A model generated the notes under the pieces. It searched no databases, was not told the DNA's origin, and saw nothing but the letters and a program-made list of their open reading frames with translations. From assembly GCA_903927965.1 (NCBI GenBank), contig CAIYPA010000551.1, forward strand, positions 1-43,058: DNA of 43,058 bases, given 5' to 3'. The position numbers were made by a program, and so were the translations under genes. Shown here piece after piece: positions 16,176 to 25,291 of the stretch (the first letter of the stretch is position 1; every line of letters begins with the position of its first letter). This DNA is from an uncultured Bacteroidia bacterium. Its GTDB lineage: Bacteria; Bacteroidota; Bacteroidia; Bacteroidales; Prolixibacteraceae.

Positions 16176-19100
16176 TTAAAAGGTTACAACTAATCCGGTA
16201 TTGAAAACTCTTTGAATAAAATAATCAAAGGCTCTTGAAGCATTCATTTCGGGATCAGTTCGCTTAATTTTACTAAATGTTAAAAGGTTGGTACCATTGA
16301 CATAAATACGTAAGCGATTTACTCCCAATACTTTATTGATCTTGTCAGGCATATTGTATCCAAGCTCAAGGTTTTTTATCCTGAGATAATCGTTGCTTTT
16401 CAGAGAATAGGTATTTGCCCTGTTGGTAAAATAGTCAATGTTCCAGTTAAAGGCCCTCGGTTTCTGAGCATCGGGATTTTGTTCTGTCCAGCGTCCGTCA
16501 TAATCTTCCTTTAAAAAGTTGGCCCAGGTACCTGACTCCTGCTGTAAATAGGTTACACCTCCAGCAGCCCCCTGGAATAATACTGCCAGATCAAATCTCT
16601 TGTATTCAAGGTTGATGTTCAAACCGCCAATAAACTTTGGAATATTTGATCTTTTGTCGCGGACTTTATCTAAATCATTAATCTTTCCGTCATTATTGTA
16701 ATCCTGAAAGATGATATCCCCGGGCCTTGCCCCTGAAATATGAGGCGATGCATCAACAGCAGCCTGATCTTTATAAATTCCCATGGCCTGATAATACATG
16801 CCTGCACCCATTGGATACCCGGTACTTTGCTGATAATCAGGTGCTCCATGTGCTTCGTCCCAGAATAAAATCTTATTGGCCGAATAGGAGCCATTCAGTG
16901 AGACATTGTATTTCAATGCTTTGGATTGATCGTTGTAGGAAATAACAAACTCATATCCTTTATTTTCTACCTTCCCAATGTTCTCCGGAGGTAATGTCAA
17001 GCCAGTCATGGCAGGTACTGAGGCATTTCTTTGCCATAAGATTTGGGAACGTTTGTTATGAAAATAATCAAAAGATACTGAAAGTTTGTTTTTTAACAAC
17101 TGCATTTCAACTCCTCCGTTTGCCTGATCAGCAACCTCCCAGGTAACATTCGGATTAGGAATCCGCAACTCCTGCATCACCATTGCTTCCTGGCCACCAA
17201 ATACATACGAATTGTTGTAAAAACTGAAAGAATTGAGATACTGATAATCACTGATCGCATCATTACCAGTCCTGCCTATCGATCCCCTTAATTTTACATT
17301 GTCAAACAAATGGATATTGTCCTTCCAGAATTGCTCCTCCGAAATACGCCATCCGGCCGATACGCCAGGGAAGAAGCCAAACTGTTTGCCCGAGGCAAAT
17401 TTGTAGGAACCATCGTATCTGCTGACAAATTCAAACAAATACTTTTGCTTGAAATCGTAATTGGCACGTCCAAAATAATTCAACCTGGCGTATTGGCTGC
17501 CTGAACCGGAGTTATCCTTGTATTGATCATTGGCACCAGCAAATAGTTGATCGATCTGGTCTGAAATAAAGTTACTTCTCGAGGCAGACATTGAATTACC
17601 GTTCCCTTTCTGCCGCTCTGTTCCGATCATTAATTTAATATTGTGCTTTTCTGCAATCGTGCGCAAATAATTGGCAACAACATTCCAGGTTACCTTGGAA
17701 CTATTGCCATAACTTTGTGATAATGAGATCACGTTTGAACCTGAGATAGCACCGGTTGTGATATGGTCAGGTTGTCCGTTCCAGGTATATAAATATACTG
17801 GTTTATTAAAGCTCTTCCCCGAACTAAAGCCTTTGTCCAATGAGGCATTTCCTTGTATCGATAATCCTTTTATCCAGGGAATCTTTATGTTAAGTCTTAA
17901 ATTACTCTGCAAGACATAATTTACCCCTTTATAGTAACCCCGTTGGTCGGTAACATTTACTACAGGATTTCCACTCCCAACCGAGGGTGTTAAACCCGAG
18001 GCTGCTGTTCCATCAGGCCAATAGGCACGCAAGGTTGGTTTTAAAGTGTATAATCCACCAATAATTCCATAAGCCCCCATTGCCGGAGAATTACGGTCTT
18101 CTTCACGCCCGGATACATCAAAAGAAATATCAAGATCCTTGTTTACCTTGGCATCAATATTGGTCCTGAAATCGTTTTGTCTGAAATTACTTGCACTGTT
18201 CTTGTACATCCCATCCTGAAAGCGGGTACCCAATGAAAGAAAGTATTTAACACTTTCATTACCACCCGATAAGGAAATATTCTGATTCGTCACACTTGAC
18301 CAGTCCTTAATTGCTTCTTTAAAGAAATTGGTATTGGGATGCCCCCATGGATCGGAACCATCCTGAAACTTTTGAAGGTCATCAGCAGAAAAGATGGGTT
18401 GTTTTCCTGCATACTTGTATAACTCATTTGAGATAGTGGCATATTCAAAAGAATTGGTCATTTCAGGCACAACAGTTGGTTGACTATATCCATTGTTCAG
18501 GTTTACAGTTATTGAAGGTTTGCCTGTTTTACCCCGTTTAGTGGTGACCAGGATTACCCCATTGGCAGCCTGTGCGCCATAAATTGCTGCTGAAGCATCT
18601 TTTAAAACAGTAATGCTTTCAATATCCCCGGGAGCAACGCCCAGATCACGGTTTGCTATTCCATCCACAACAACCAAAGGTGCATTGTTCCCAAGGGTAT
18701 TGGCACCCCTGATCAATAGAGTGGCACCATCATAGCCCGGTTCACCACTTTTGTTTACAGCGATTACGCCTGCAAGTTTTCCAACTAAAGTATTGGATAC
18801 GTTCGTAGTCGGTGATTTACGGAGTGTTTCCCCCGTGGTATTTACAATGGCTCCCGTGGCAGTAACTTTCTTTTGAACACCGTAACCAACTGCAACGACC
18901 TCTTCTATTCCAATAGATTCATCTTCAAGGGCAACATTTATGTTTGATTGGCCGGTAACAGCAATCTCCTGCGTTTTCATGCCAACAAACGAAAACTGCA
19001 ATGTTGCCTTACCGTTAATGTTGGATAATGTGTAATTACCATTGGCATCGGTAATTGTACCATTTGTAGTACCTTTTACAAGGACTGAAACACCTGGTAA

Positions 19101-19340
19101 GGAGGTTCCTGACTTGTCGGTTACCTTTCCCGAGATTTTTTGTTGTTGAGATTCAGCTTGTTGATTCTGACTGGATACTGAGGTATTTTCCTTGTCATTA
19201 GGAATATTATTGATAAGGTTGACGGCTGAGGCGTTATAAAAAATAATAAGAATCAACAATAGGCTTAGGCTGAGGCGCAATAATGGCTTGTGCAGTATAA
19301 TCCGGCTGCAATAAACATTACAATGATTTATTCTTTTCAT
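16176..19340 (-). CDS. SusC/RagA family TonB-linked outer-membrane transporter (PUL 1)
   Basis: 1054 aa. After a long signal region (residues ~1-40) and a Gln/Ser-rich linker comes a CarboxypepD_reg-like domain ('KISGKVTDKSGTSLPGVSVL'), then 'IGIEEVVAVGYGVQKK', the plug domain ('LVVVDGI', 'SITVLKDASAAIYGAQAANG'), and the beta-barrel ending 'YFIQRVFNTGLVVTF'. No STN domain is present, so it should not signal through FecR. It is the first gene after a 440 bp regulatory gap behind the XylR-type regulator, which probably controls it. The expected cargo is an oligosaccharide bound by the adjacent SusD. Confidence 0.95.
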   Translation of the reverse strand: MKRINHCNVYCSRIILHKPLLRLSLSLLLILIIFYNASAVNLINNIPNDKENTSVSSQNQQAESQQQKISGKVTDKSGTSLPGVSVLVKGTTNGTITDANGNYTLSNINGKATLQFSFVGMKTQEIAVTGQSNINVALEDESIGIEEVVAVGYGVQKKVTATGAIVNTTGETLRKSPTTNVSNTLVGKLAGVIAVNKSGEPGYDGATLLIRGANTLGNNAPLVVVDGIANRDLGVAPGDIESITVLKDASAAIYGAQAANGVILVTTKRGKTGKPSITVNLNNGYSQPTVVPEMTNSFEYATISNELYKYAGKQPIFSADDLQKFQDGSDPWGHPNTNFFKEAIKDWSSVTNQNISLSGGNESVKYFLSLGTRFQDGMYKNSASNFRQNDFRTNIDAKVNKDLDISFDVSGREEDRNSPAMGAYGIIGGLYTLKPTLRAYWPDGTAASGLTPSVGSGNPVVNVTDQRGYYKGVNYVLQSNLRLNIKIPWIKGLSIQGNASLDKGFSSGKSFNKPVYLYTWNGQPDHITTGAISGSNVISLSQSYGNSSKVTWNVVANYLRTIAEKHNIKLMIGTERQKGNGNSMSASRSNFISDQIDQLFAGANDQYKDNSGSGSQYARLNYFGRANYDFKQKYLFEFVSRYDGSYKFASGKQFGFFPGVSAGWRISEEQFWKDNIHLFDNVKLRGSIGRTGNDAISDYQYLNSFSFYNNSYVFGGQEAMVMQELRIPNPNVTWEVADQANGGVEMQLLKNKLSVSFDYFHNKRSQILWQRNASVPAMTGLTLPPENIGKVENKGYEFVISYNDQSKALKYNVSLNGSYSANKILFWDEAHGAPDYQQSTGYPMGAGMYYQAMGIYKDQAAVDASPHISGARPGDIIFQDYNNDGKINDLDKVRDKRSNIPKFIGGLNINLEYKRFDLAVLFQGAAGGVTYLQQESGTWANFLKEDYDGRWTEQNPDAQKPRAFNWNIDYFTNRANTYSLKSNDYLRIKNLELGYNMPDKINKVLGVNRLRIYVNGTNLLTFSKIKRTDPEMNASRAFDYFIQRVFNTGLVVTF

Positions 19341-19504
19341 GATTTTTTAGATGTTGTTAATTGATGTAAGACTGATTTATTGAATCAATCAGATTTGAGT
19401 TCCCCCATATCCGTGAATCACTGGTTCAATTCCCGATTTTCTCCATATTGATAAATATTAATTTTATTGAAAAACCATCCGCAATGATGGTTAAAGAATT
19501 ATGT

Positions 19505-19514
19505 ATGTGCACAT
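19505..19514. promoter_or_regulatory. Palindrome at the predicted susC start of transcription
   Basis: ATGTGCACAT is a perfect 10 bp palindrome two bases downstream of the -7 element, overlapping the expected transcription start. It is a candidate operator for the adjacent XylR-type regulator or another protein. The role is inference. Confidence 0.35.
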
Positions 19515-19516
19515 GA

Positions 19517-19524
19517 CAAACGTA
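19517..19524 (-). promoter_or_regulatory. Putative -7 element for PUL 1 susC
   Basis: The minus strand reads TACGTTTG, a full match to TAnnTTTG, ~177 bp upstream of the susC ATG. No convincing -33 TTTG is present at normal spacing, consistent with a promoter that needs an activator. Confidence 0.45.
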
Positions 19525-19779
19525 CACAAGGATATTTCTGATTTGTTTTTGATTTACGAATGAAAATTTACCATTTGCGAAAAAATGGAATAAGGAATCG
19601 TTATGATAAAGTCAGATTTTCACCCCCTTGCCACTTTAGAAATGTTTATGTATCATTTTGATATTCTGATAGATACAGGAATTACATGCATTGGGACTTA
19701 TGTGTGTTAAATGGATAGCCAATACTTCGCATGAGTGTGTTTTATGAACCTTTTGAATCTAAATCATTTAACAATCGGG

Positions 19780-20937
19780 TTAGGAATTGTATAATTTCCT
19801 GAATTCAAAAGGGGTCATGTTTTTTTGCTTCCTGAAATAGTTCGAAAAGGAAGTAGGTGAGTTAAAGCCAAGAGAATAGGCAATCTCGTTTATTGGCGAT
19901 TTACTGACAATCAATTTATTACAGATCGCATCCAAACGAATCCGGTTGATTTCTTCAAGGATGGTCCGGTTCAGCATCTTCCTGAAGCGAATTTCGAGGA
20001 TGCGTCGTGATAAAAAGGTAGAGGAGACTACATCCTCAACAGGTACTGGTCGGGATTGCGCTTTTTCATGAATAAACAGCAGTGCTTTTTTTACTTCTGC
20101 ATCTTCAACAGCCACAATATCAGTTGAGAGTCTCGAAACAATCCGGAAATTAGTCCCAACAATATTCGCTGTTATTGTATTTTTATCTGAACTGAGTGAC
20201 CGGATGTACTTGCCAATTTCAAACCCGACACTTTCGGGGTCCTGATCTATGGACGACATTGGGGGATTGTACAATTCACAGATAAACTCGTCATTGTCAA
20301 CACCCAGGATGGCCATTTCCTGAGGAACTTTAATGTTTGCGATTTTTGCAGATTCGATAAGGTGGATACCAAACTCATCGGAACAGGCCATAATTGCAGC
20401 CGGTTTGGGAATGCTCCTGATCCAATCAACAATAAGTCCGGGATTATTTTGCCAGTTGTCATTCAACATGGCCTCCAGTTCATAGAAATTCAGGTTTAAA
20501 GATCTGACAAGCCGTTTGAAGGATGATTTTCTTTTTCTGGACCAAAAGATCTGATCTGAACCATAAAACCCAAAATTCTTAAAACCCTTGTCAATAAAGT
20601 ATTTAGCTCCCAACTCACCTATTTTGTCGTCATCAGCAATGATATTGATTACACCCTTAATTAGCTTATTTGAGGGTGTAACAAAGACAGGAACTCCCAA
20701 ATCAATGAATTCTGCTATCAATGAACTTTCGTTCATCACGATACAATCAGGTTTCCACGACCTGACCTTTCTCAGAAGCCGCTTTTTCTCATCTGGGACA
20801 GTATAATTAGGTGCCTCCAAAAAGAATTCCCACGGGGAAGAGAAGCTGGAAAACCGCACAATTCCCCTAATCAAACCCCTGTCATAGGAACCTGATTTGT
20901 CAAGTAACAATGCAATTCTTTTTAAAGACTTGTTCAT
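19780..20937 (-). CDS. XylR-like transcriptional regulator (periplasmic-binding-like + AraC HTH)
   Basis: 385 aa, cytoplasmic. Residues ~5-275 form a LacI/periplasmic-binding-type sensor fold ('RIALLLDKSGSYDRGLIRGI', 'GAKYFIDKGFKNFGFYG', 'AAIMACSDEFGIHLIESAKI', 'VPQEMAILGVDNDEFICELY'). Residues ~280-385 are a double helix-turn-helix AraC domain ('FLSRRILEIRFRKMLNRTIL', 'INEIAYSLGFNSPTSFSNYF', then RKQKNMTPFEFR). Together this is the XylR architecture: a soluble sugar-sensing activator. It is encoded directly upstream of PUL 1 susC in the same direction and is the likely activator of that locus. The ligand is probably a monosaccharide, unidentified. Confidence 0.9.
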   Translation of the reverse strand: MNKSLKRIALLLDKSGSYDRGLIRGIVRFSSFSSPWEFFLEAPNYTVPDEKKRLLRKVRSWKPDCIVMNESSLIAEFIDLGVPVFVTPSNKLIKGVINIIADDDKIGELGAKYFIDKGFKNFGFYGSDQIFWSRKRKSSFKRLVRSLNLNFYELEAMLNDNWQNNPGLIVDWIRSIPKPAAIMACSDEFGIHLIESAKIANIKVPQEMAILGVDNDEFICELYNPPMSSIDQDPESVGFEIGKYIRSLSSDKNTITANIVGTNFRIVSRLSTDIVAVEDAEVKKALLFIHEKAQSRPVPVEDVVSSTFLSRRILEIRFRKMLNRTILEEINRIRLDAICNKLIVSKSPINEIAYSLGFNSPTSFSNYFRKQKNMTPFEFRKLYNS

Positions 20938-21075
20938 TAGAGTTTTGTTTACCTATTTATTGTCAAAGTGTTAAAGCCAAAGAACGCATTTCAATGAAGG
21001 CGATTGCACATTACAGAATCTTCCATTCTCGCCACAATGCTATTGCAAATTTCGAAGACTGAACCTGATTTTTTA

Positions 21076-21108
21076 GATGACCGCCGGCCCCAATGCCGGA
21101 CGGTCATC
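21076..21108 (-). terminator. Long GC-rich hairpin ending PUL 2
   Basis: GATGACCGCCGGC and GCCGG-A-CGGTCATC form a 13 bp stem with one bulged A and a 6-base loop. It lies ~60 bp past the last PUL 2 reading frame and before the PUL 1 regulator on the minus strand, so it probably insulates the two. It lacks a U-tract on this strand. Confidence 0.65.
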
Positions 21109-21168
21109 GCTTCTACTTACCACTTACTTGCTAACCACAAATCAAAAATTTACATAAAGTATTATTAA

Positions 21169-21408
21169 TTAATACATTACAAAATAGATATAATTAATCA
21201 TATTCTTCTCCATCAACGCAATAAACCCCAGCAATGCCCCCCAGTGGTAATAGTTTTCACCCATCCGTTTACCTTCGACAGGATTCTTCACATTTCCGTT
21301 AATGGCATTGTAGTTTTCATAGATATAACCATTCAGTTTTACGTTTTCCATCATCAGGTTATTCGATTTCTCGGCCAGGATTTTACGCGCTTCGGGCAAA
21401 TCGTAGTT
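21169..21408 (-). pseudogene. C-terminal remnant of an MGH1/GH63-like glycosidase
   Basis: The frame opens after a TGA with NYDLPEARKILAEKSNNLM, runs through 'VKLNGYIYENYNAINGNV' and 'RMGENYYHWGALLGFIALME', and stops at 21169. The E-N-Y-N and Y-H-W-G-A-L-L signatures are those found at the very end of (alpha/alpha)6-barrel mannosylglycerate-hydrolase or trehalase-like enzymes. Everything upstream of these ~65 residues, including most of the active site, is missing, and the last 10 residues look like random read-through. It lies 50 bp downstream of the GH36-like gene, so an extra enzyme once belonged to PUL 2. Confidence 0.65.
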
Positions 21409-21460
21409 TCATTGGGATCAGTATATTCATAATTTAAATCATTGAATGTTGAATAGTCTG

Positions 21461-23617
21461 CTATTTTTGATCCACTCCAAAGAAAATGATCTTCCCTTCG
21501 GCTTTATCAAAGGTTACCTTTATTACAGCAAAACCCTCTTTATCAAATTTCACATCAACCCCGGTTGTTGACCAGAATTTTGGGTTGGGTTTACTTCTGG
21601 AAACATATTCATAGCTTCCCTTGTGGCTGGAAAATATGACCATTGCACCTTTCCCATTTTCAGGATTAATCTTTTCATATACTTCAGGACTACCACCTAC
21701 TGCACCATCGCGAATCATCGTAGCTTTGGTAATATCATCGCGGACCTGTTTGTAGTAGCCAAGCGACTCATGAAAGAATCCTATCCCTTCCGGAGAAATT
21801 TTGAGCAAATCGCCCCAGATCCCATTTTGTCCCAGGATCAGAGACCCTACTGTAATCGATTGGTTTTCATAAGGGTTGTCGGGCAGGTAATGGGTAAGGA
21901 ACAGAACAGATGGTATCCATTTGTCCAAAGTCAGTGGGGTACGGCAAATCCAGCTTCGTGCAGCACCCGGATAAAAGAAGATATTCCAGTTGTCTTTGTC
22001 AGGATTAATCGGAACATCATAATTCTGGTAGTAAGGGCCATTATTAATGAGAAAATATTTGCCGGAAGCCAGAAAACCTAAACCAACTGAACGGCCACCT
22101 TCGGTAATGTCAAAATCTACAATGGCATCCGGAAACGCCTTGCATAACTTATCAACAACATAATTCATCGATCTCCCAAGTTCAAAGCCATAGTTATCCC
22201 ATCGTTCCTGGGGGCTGTTTTGCTCAGTACCATGAAAATGATTCGGATCGTTGCAGCCATATTGGTTAATGGCATCCCACTTAAAATAGCGCACACCAAC
22301 CTCTTTGGCCAATCGGATCAGTTCATCGGCAAATGCATCCCGGTAACGGCTGACCAGGCACATCCCGTAACTCTCCTCTGTTTCCCAGATAGGGGAAGGC
22401 TTGCTTTGTTCGTTGTTTACTTTTTTCAGACAATCCTTGTAATTCGAATACATTTTGCTGGTCATACCTGCTACTGTAGGATTAAACCATAACCCCAGTT
22501 TCATACCATAGCTATCGAGCTTCGCCTTGACGGTTTTGAGTTCATCCGGGAATCTGGACTTACTGGGTTGCCAATCACCCGTTTTCTCAAACCACCCCGC
22601 ATCAATGACAAAAACATCAATACCCATCTGATGGGCAACCTCAATTTCCTGTAACATTCGTTCCGTGGTCATGTCACTTAGGTAAGGTTTTTTGTACCAG
22701 TGTTTGTTGCGCTCCTGAAAATTCCATGTATTGTAAAAGATATAAGGTTTACGGGTTTCTGAATTGGGTGTCATGTTACAAAGCACAAATTGCCTGTATT
22801 TTTCAGCCAGTTGATCTTCATTGCCTTGAATTGCAGCGGCTTCAAACCAAACTGATTGATAGGGATTTTCCTTAGTGATGGGAAAATTGTTGCAATAATT
22901 ACCTTTTGCAGCGGTCAAAGCAATTGTTTTATCGGAGGAAAGGGAGTATTTCAAAAACAGATCGGGAGCCTGTGAACCATGTTCATAAGCAACCAAAAAT
23001 GAATATCCAGAATCGCTTCCCACGACAATAGGTCCCATGAAACTGGTCTGATTGTTAAAATTACGAGCATCCATCTCCCGTTCTGAAAGACAAAAACTGT
23101 GCACCATCTCATTAAATTCCGAAAGCTTAACCTCCTTAATTTTGGAGATTTCAGGAACAGATAAAGAGAGATAACTCAAATTATCAACTCCTTTGGATTT
23201 TGTCAGAAAATGGTTTCCTATGCCAATCAGTTCATACCGAAACCTGACAACCGGATTGTTGTCAGGAATACGAAAAGTAATCCGTAAGAAAACATCAGGC
23301 ACCTGTTGAAACGCGCCCTGAACAACGTATTCAGTAACTCCTATGCTTAATTTTTTAGGCTCACCAATACACTGAATATCAATTAGTTTACATTCAAATG
23401 TTTTACCGTCGATTTCAAAGTCAGGACCTGCAAAAGCAAATACCTTGCTTGACTGAGGAACCTGATACTTCCAAAGTACATTCCCTGAATTTGAGATTTC
23501 GATGTTGAGACTTGTTCCTTTCAGGAATATATTTTTAGGATTTGGGGCACTAAAATTACTGGCAGTGACAATATTTGCAAAGAATAAAACCACTAAAAAA
23601 CTCAAGAGATTTTTCAT
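21461..23617 (-). CDS. GH36/clan-D alpha-galactosidase-like enzyme, secreted
   Basis: 718 aa from ATG 23617, which gives a clean signal peptide (MKNLLSFLVVLFFANIVTAS); an in-frame ATG 30 bp earlier also exists. The N-terminal beta-supersandwich is followed by a barrel with 'YIFYNTWNFQERNKHW', 'GIDVFVIDAGWFEKTGDW', 'GMKLGLWFNP' and the nucleophile motif 'VRYFKWDAINQYG' (D448 from this start). Beyond it comes 'DFDITEGGRSVGLGFL', then 'YFLINNGPYYQNYDVP' where typical GH36 enzymes have W-x-S-D-N with the acid/base Asp. It belongs to PUL 2 after GH29. Likely cleaves alpha-galactoside or a related linkage; specificity may differ from classical GH36. Confidence 0.85.
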   Translation of the reverse strand: MKNLLSFLVVLFFANIVTASNFSAPNPKNIFLKGTSLNIEISNSGNVLWKYQVPQSSKVFAFAGPDFEIDGKTFECKLIDIQCIGEPKKLSIGVTEYVVQGAFQQVPDVFLRITFRIPDNNPVVRFRYELIGIGNHFLTKSKGVDNLSYLSLSVPEISKIKEVKLSEFNEMVHSFCLSEREMDARNFNNQTSFMGPIVVGSDSGYSFLVAYEHGSQAPDLFLKYSLSSDKTIALTAAKGNYCNNFPITKENPYQSVWFEAAAIQGNEDQLAEKYRQFVLCNMTPNSETRKPYIFYNTWNFQERNKHWYKKPYLSDMTTERMLQEIEVAHQMGIDVFVIDAGWFEKTGDWQPSKSRFPDELKTVKAKLDSYGMKLGLWFNPTVAGMTSKMYSNYKDCLKKVNNEQSKPSPIWETEESYGMCLVSRYRDAFADELIRLAKEVGVRYFKWDAINQYGCNDPNHFHGTEQNSPQERWDNYGFELGRSMNYVVDKLCKAFPDAIVDFDITEGGRSVGLGFLASGKYFLINNGPYYQNYDVPINPDKDNWNIFFYPGAARSWICRTPLTLDKWIPSVLFLTHYLPDNPYENQSITVGSLILGQNGIWGDLLKISPEGIGFFHESLGYYKQVRDDITKATMIRDGAVGGSPEVYEKINPENGKGAMVIFSSHKGSYEYVSRSKPNPKFWSTTGVDVKFDKEGFAVIKVTFDKAEGKIIFFGVDQK

Positions 23618-23673
23618 TGTCTTTTGTTGAATAGATGTACTGAACATAAATTTAAACGTTTATTATTAAGTTC

Positions 23674-25086
23674 TTATTTGATTGTCTTTTCAATTTTAAA
23701 CACCCAGGCATAGTCACAGGGATTATTTCCGGGATTGATCGCTGGTGGTATAATCTGCAAATTTCCGCCTGATAAGGTTGATTTTACCGGGGTAGTGCTT
23801 CCCAGCAGTGTCACTTTTCCGGCACTCTTCAAACCGGGTACAATAATTAGTTTATCAGGCCATTGTGTGAAAATGGCGTACAGATCATTCCCCTTTGAGG
23901 TATAGAAAATGGTCTGATTTTGGGAGGATGCCGGCCTTCCTTTCCAAACTTTTGTTCCATAAATAGCTTCTCCATTTACTTTTAGCCATTTCCCGATATC
24001 CAGCAACCGTTGCTGCATAATAACCGGGATCAGGCCATCGGCTGTGGGGCCAATATTCAGGCAAAGGTTTCCTCCATCTGAGACAATTTTAATCAGCATG
24101 TGGACAAGTTCCTGTGATGAAAGGTAATGGCTCAGATCTTCAATGCGGTTATAGCCAAACGAAGTACCGATCCCACGGATCTCTTCCCATGGATGTGCCG
24201 ACATATCCGTAGCCTTTTCATCGCCATTCACATTTCCATATTCGGTACTGTAATAACCACCATGTTTGCTGCGGGTTTCCTTACCCCACCGGTCATTGAC
24301 CACAACAGATTCTTTAACAGGCGATTCGTTGTAAAGCCATGAAAGAAATTTTTCGCTTTGCCACATCGAACTGGGATAATCCCATTCCCCATCGGGATAA
24401 ATCAGTTCGGGTTGATAACGGGTCACTAAATCTTTCAACTGGGGAAGCATGTGTTCATTGACATATTTTTCAGGATTGGATTTATAAAGCGGATTGAACC
24501 ATTCGTACAACGAAAAATAGAATCCCATGTGCAGCCCCTTCCCTTTAACTGCTTTTGAAAGATCGCCGCACAAATCACGATGGGGACCAATGTCCACTGA
24601 ATTCCAGTTCCAGCTTTGTTCGCTTGGCCAAAGTGTAAAACCTTCGTGGTGTTTTGAAGTGAGAATCACATATTTTGCTCCGGCATTTTTGAATACTTCA
24701 GCCCATTGATCAGGGTTAAATTGCTCAGCCTTAAACATTGGGGCAAAATCCTGGTATTTGAATTTTTCACCCCAAACTTTGTTGTGATAATCGAGGAAGA
24801 GTTTGTTTACATCACCTTGCTGTTTGTTTGGATCTTTACCACCGTTGATACGTGGCCAGTACCATTCAGCATACTTGGCATATACGCCGATATCGGCACT
24901 GGCAGGAGCCCATGCCGGAACAGAATAAACACCCCAATGGATGAAGATTCCGAATTTTCCATCGGTAAACCATTGGGGGATTGGGCGTTTGTCGAGCGAT
25001 GTCCAGTTGGGCTGGTAGATTTGGGCTTTTATTTGCTGAAATAAACCCGATAGGAGGAATAAGCAAATTACAAAATATTTTTTCAT
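23674..25086 (-). CDS. Alpha-L-fucosidase, GH29, secreted
   Basis: 470 aa with signal peptide (MKKYFVICLFLLSGLFQQIKAQ). The GH29 barrel begins 'PIPQWFTDGKFGIFIHWGVY', continues with 'VILTSKHHEGFTLW' and carries the nucleophile in 'PELIYPDGEWDY' (D232). A candidate acid/base lies in 'GGYYSTEYGNV' (E282). A C-terminal beta-sandwich follows ('GNLCLNIGPTADG'). It releases terminal alpha-L-fucose in the periplasm or at the surface. It lies between the GH36-like gene and a short glycosidase remnant, collinear with GH95, and so forms a two-enzyme defucosylating set. Family call is strong; linkage preference is not visible. Confidence 0.93.
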   Translation of the reverse strand: MKKYFVICLFLLSGLFQQIKAQIYQPNWTSLDKRPIPQWFTDGKFGIFIHWGVYSVPAWAPASADIGVYAKYAEWYWPRINGGKDPNKQQGDVNKLFLDYHNKVWGEKFKYQDFAPMFKAEQFNPDQWAEVFKNAGAKYVILTSKHHEGFTLWPSEQSWNWNSVDIGPHRDLCGDLSKAVKGKGLHMGFYFSLYEWFNPLYKSNPEKYVNEHMLPQLKDLVTRYQPELIYPDGEWDYPSSMWQSEKFLSWLYNESPVKESVVVNDRWGKETRSKHGGYYSTEYGNVNGDEKATDMSAHPWEEIRGIGTSFGYNRIEDLSHYLSSQELVHMLIKIVSDGGNLCLNIGPTADGLIPVIMQQRLLDIGKWLKVNGEAIYGTKVWKGRPASSQNQTIFYTSKGNDLYAIFTQWPDKLIIVPGLKSAGKVTLLGSTTPVKSTLSGGNLQIIPPAINPGNNPCDYAWVFKIEKTIK

Positions 25087-25097
25087 ATTATTTATTA

Positions 25098-25271
25098 TTA
25101 ATCAGCATTCAATTTTACTTTCACAAATCCAACATTCACAAATCCATCGTGCCATAACGGTTCTATTTTATCATCGAATAATTCGGTAGTAAACAGGTAG
25201 TTAACACCATTTACCTTTCGGCAGGTACCTCCCTCAAAACCAAAACTCAACATTGAGATTGATACATTCAT
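25098..25271 (-). pseudogene. Short remnant of a glycosidase gene
   Basis: 57 codons from ATG 25271 to TAA 25098. The sequence includes 'FGFEGGTCRKVNGVNYLFTTELFDD', which read as FEGGT...VNG..YLFTTE resembles the 'EGG...G.YY.FT.E' blade of five-bladed-propeller glycosidases (GH43/GH117-like). The signal peptide, the rest of the propeller and all other catalytic residues are absent. The tail 'FVNVGFVKVKLNAD' may come from the far C-terminus of the same gene, joined by an internal deletion. It stops 11 bp before the GH29 start. The GH identity is tentative. Confidence 0.4.
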
Positions 25272-25291
25272 AAGTCGTGAATTTTAAATTA

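Larger units (their letters stand above)
19341..19779. other. Intergenic regulatory gap upstream of PUL 1 susC
   Basis: 439 bp without a credible gene. It contains a minus-strand -7 element (19517-19524), a 10 bp palindrome (19505-19514) and two short stem-loops: AACCATC/GATGGTT at 19473-19492 and CCATTT/AAATGG at 19571-19588. The first stem-loop would lie in the long 5' leader of susC. Nothing else is visible. Confidence 0.6.
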
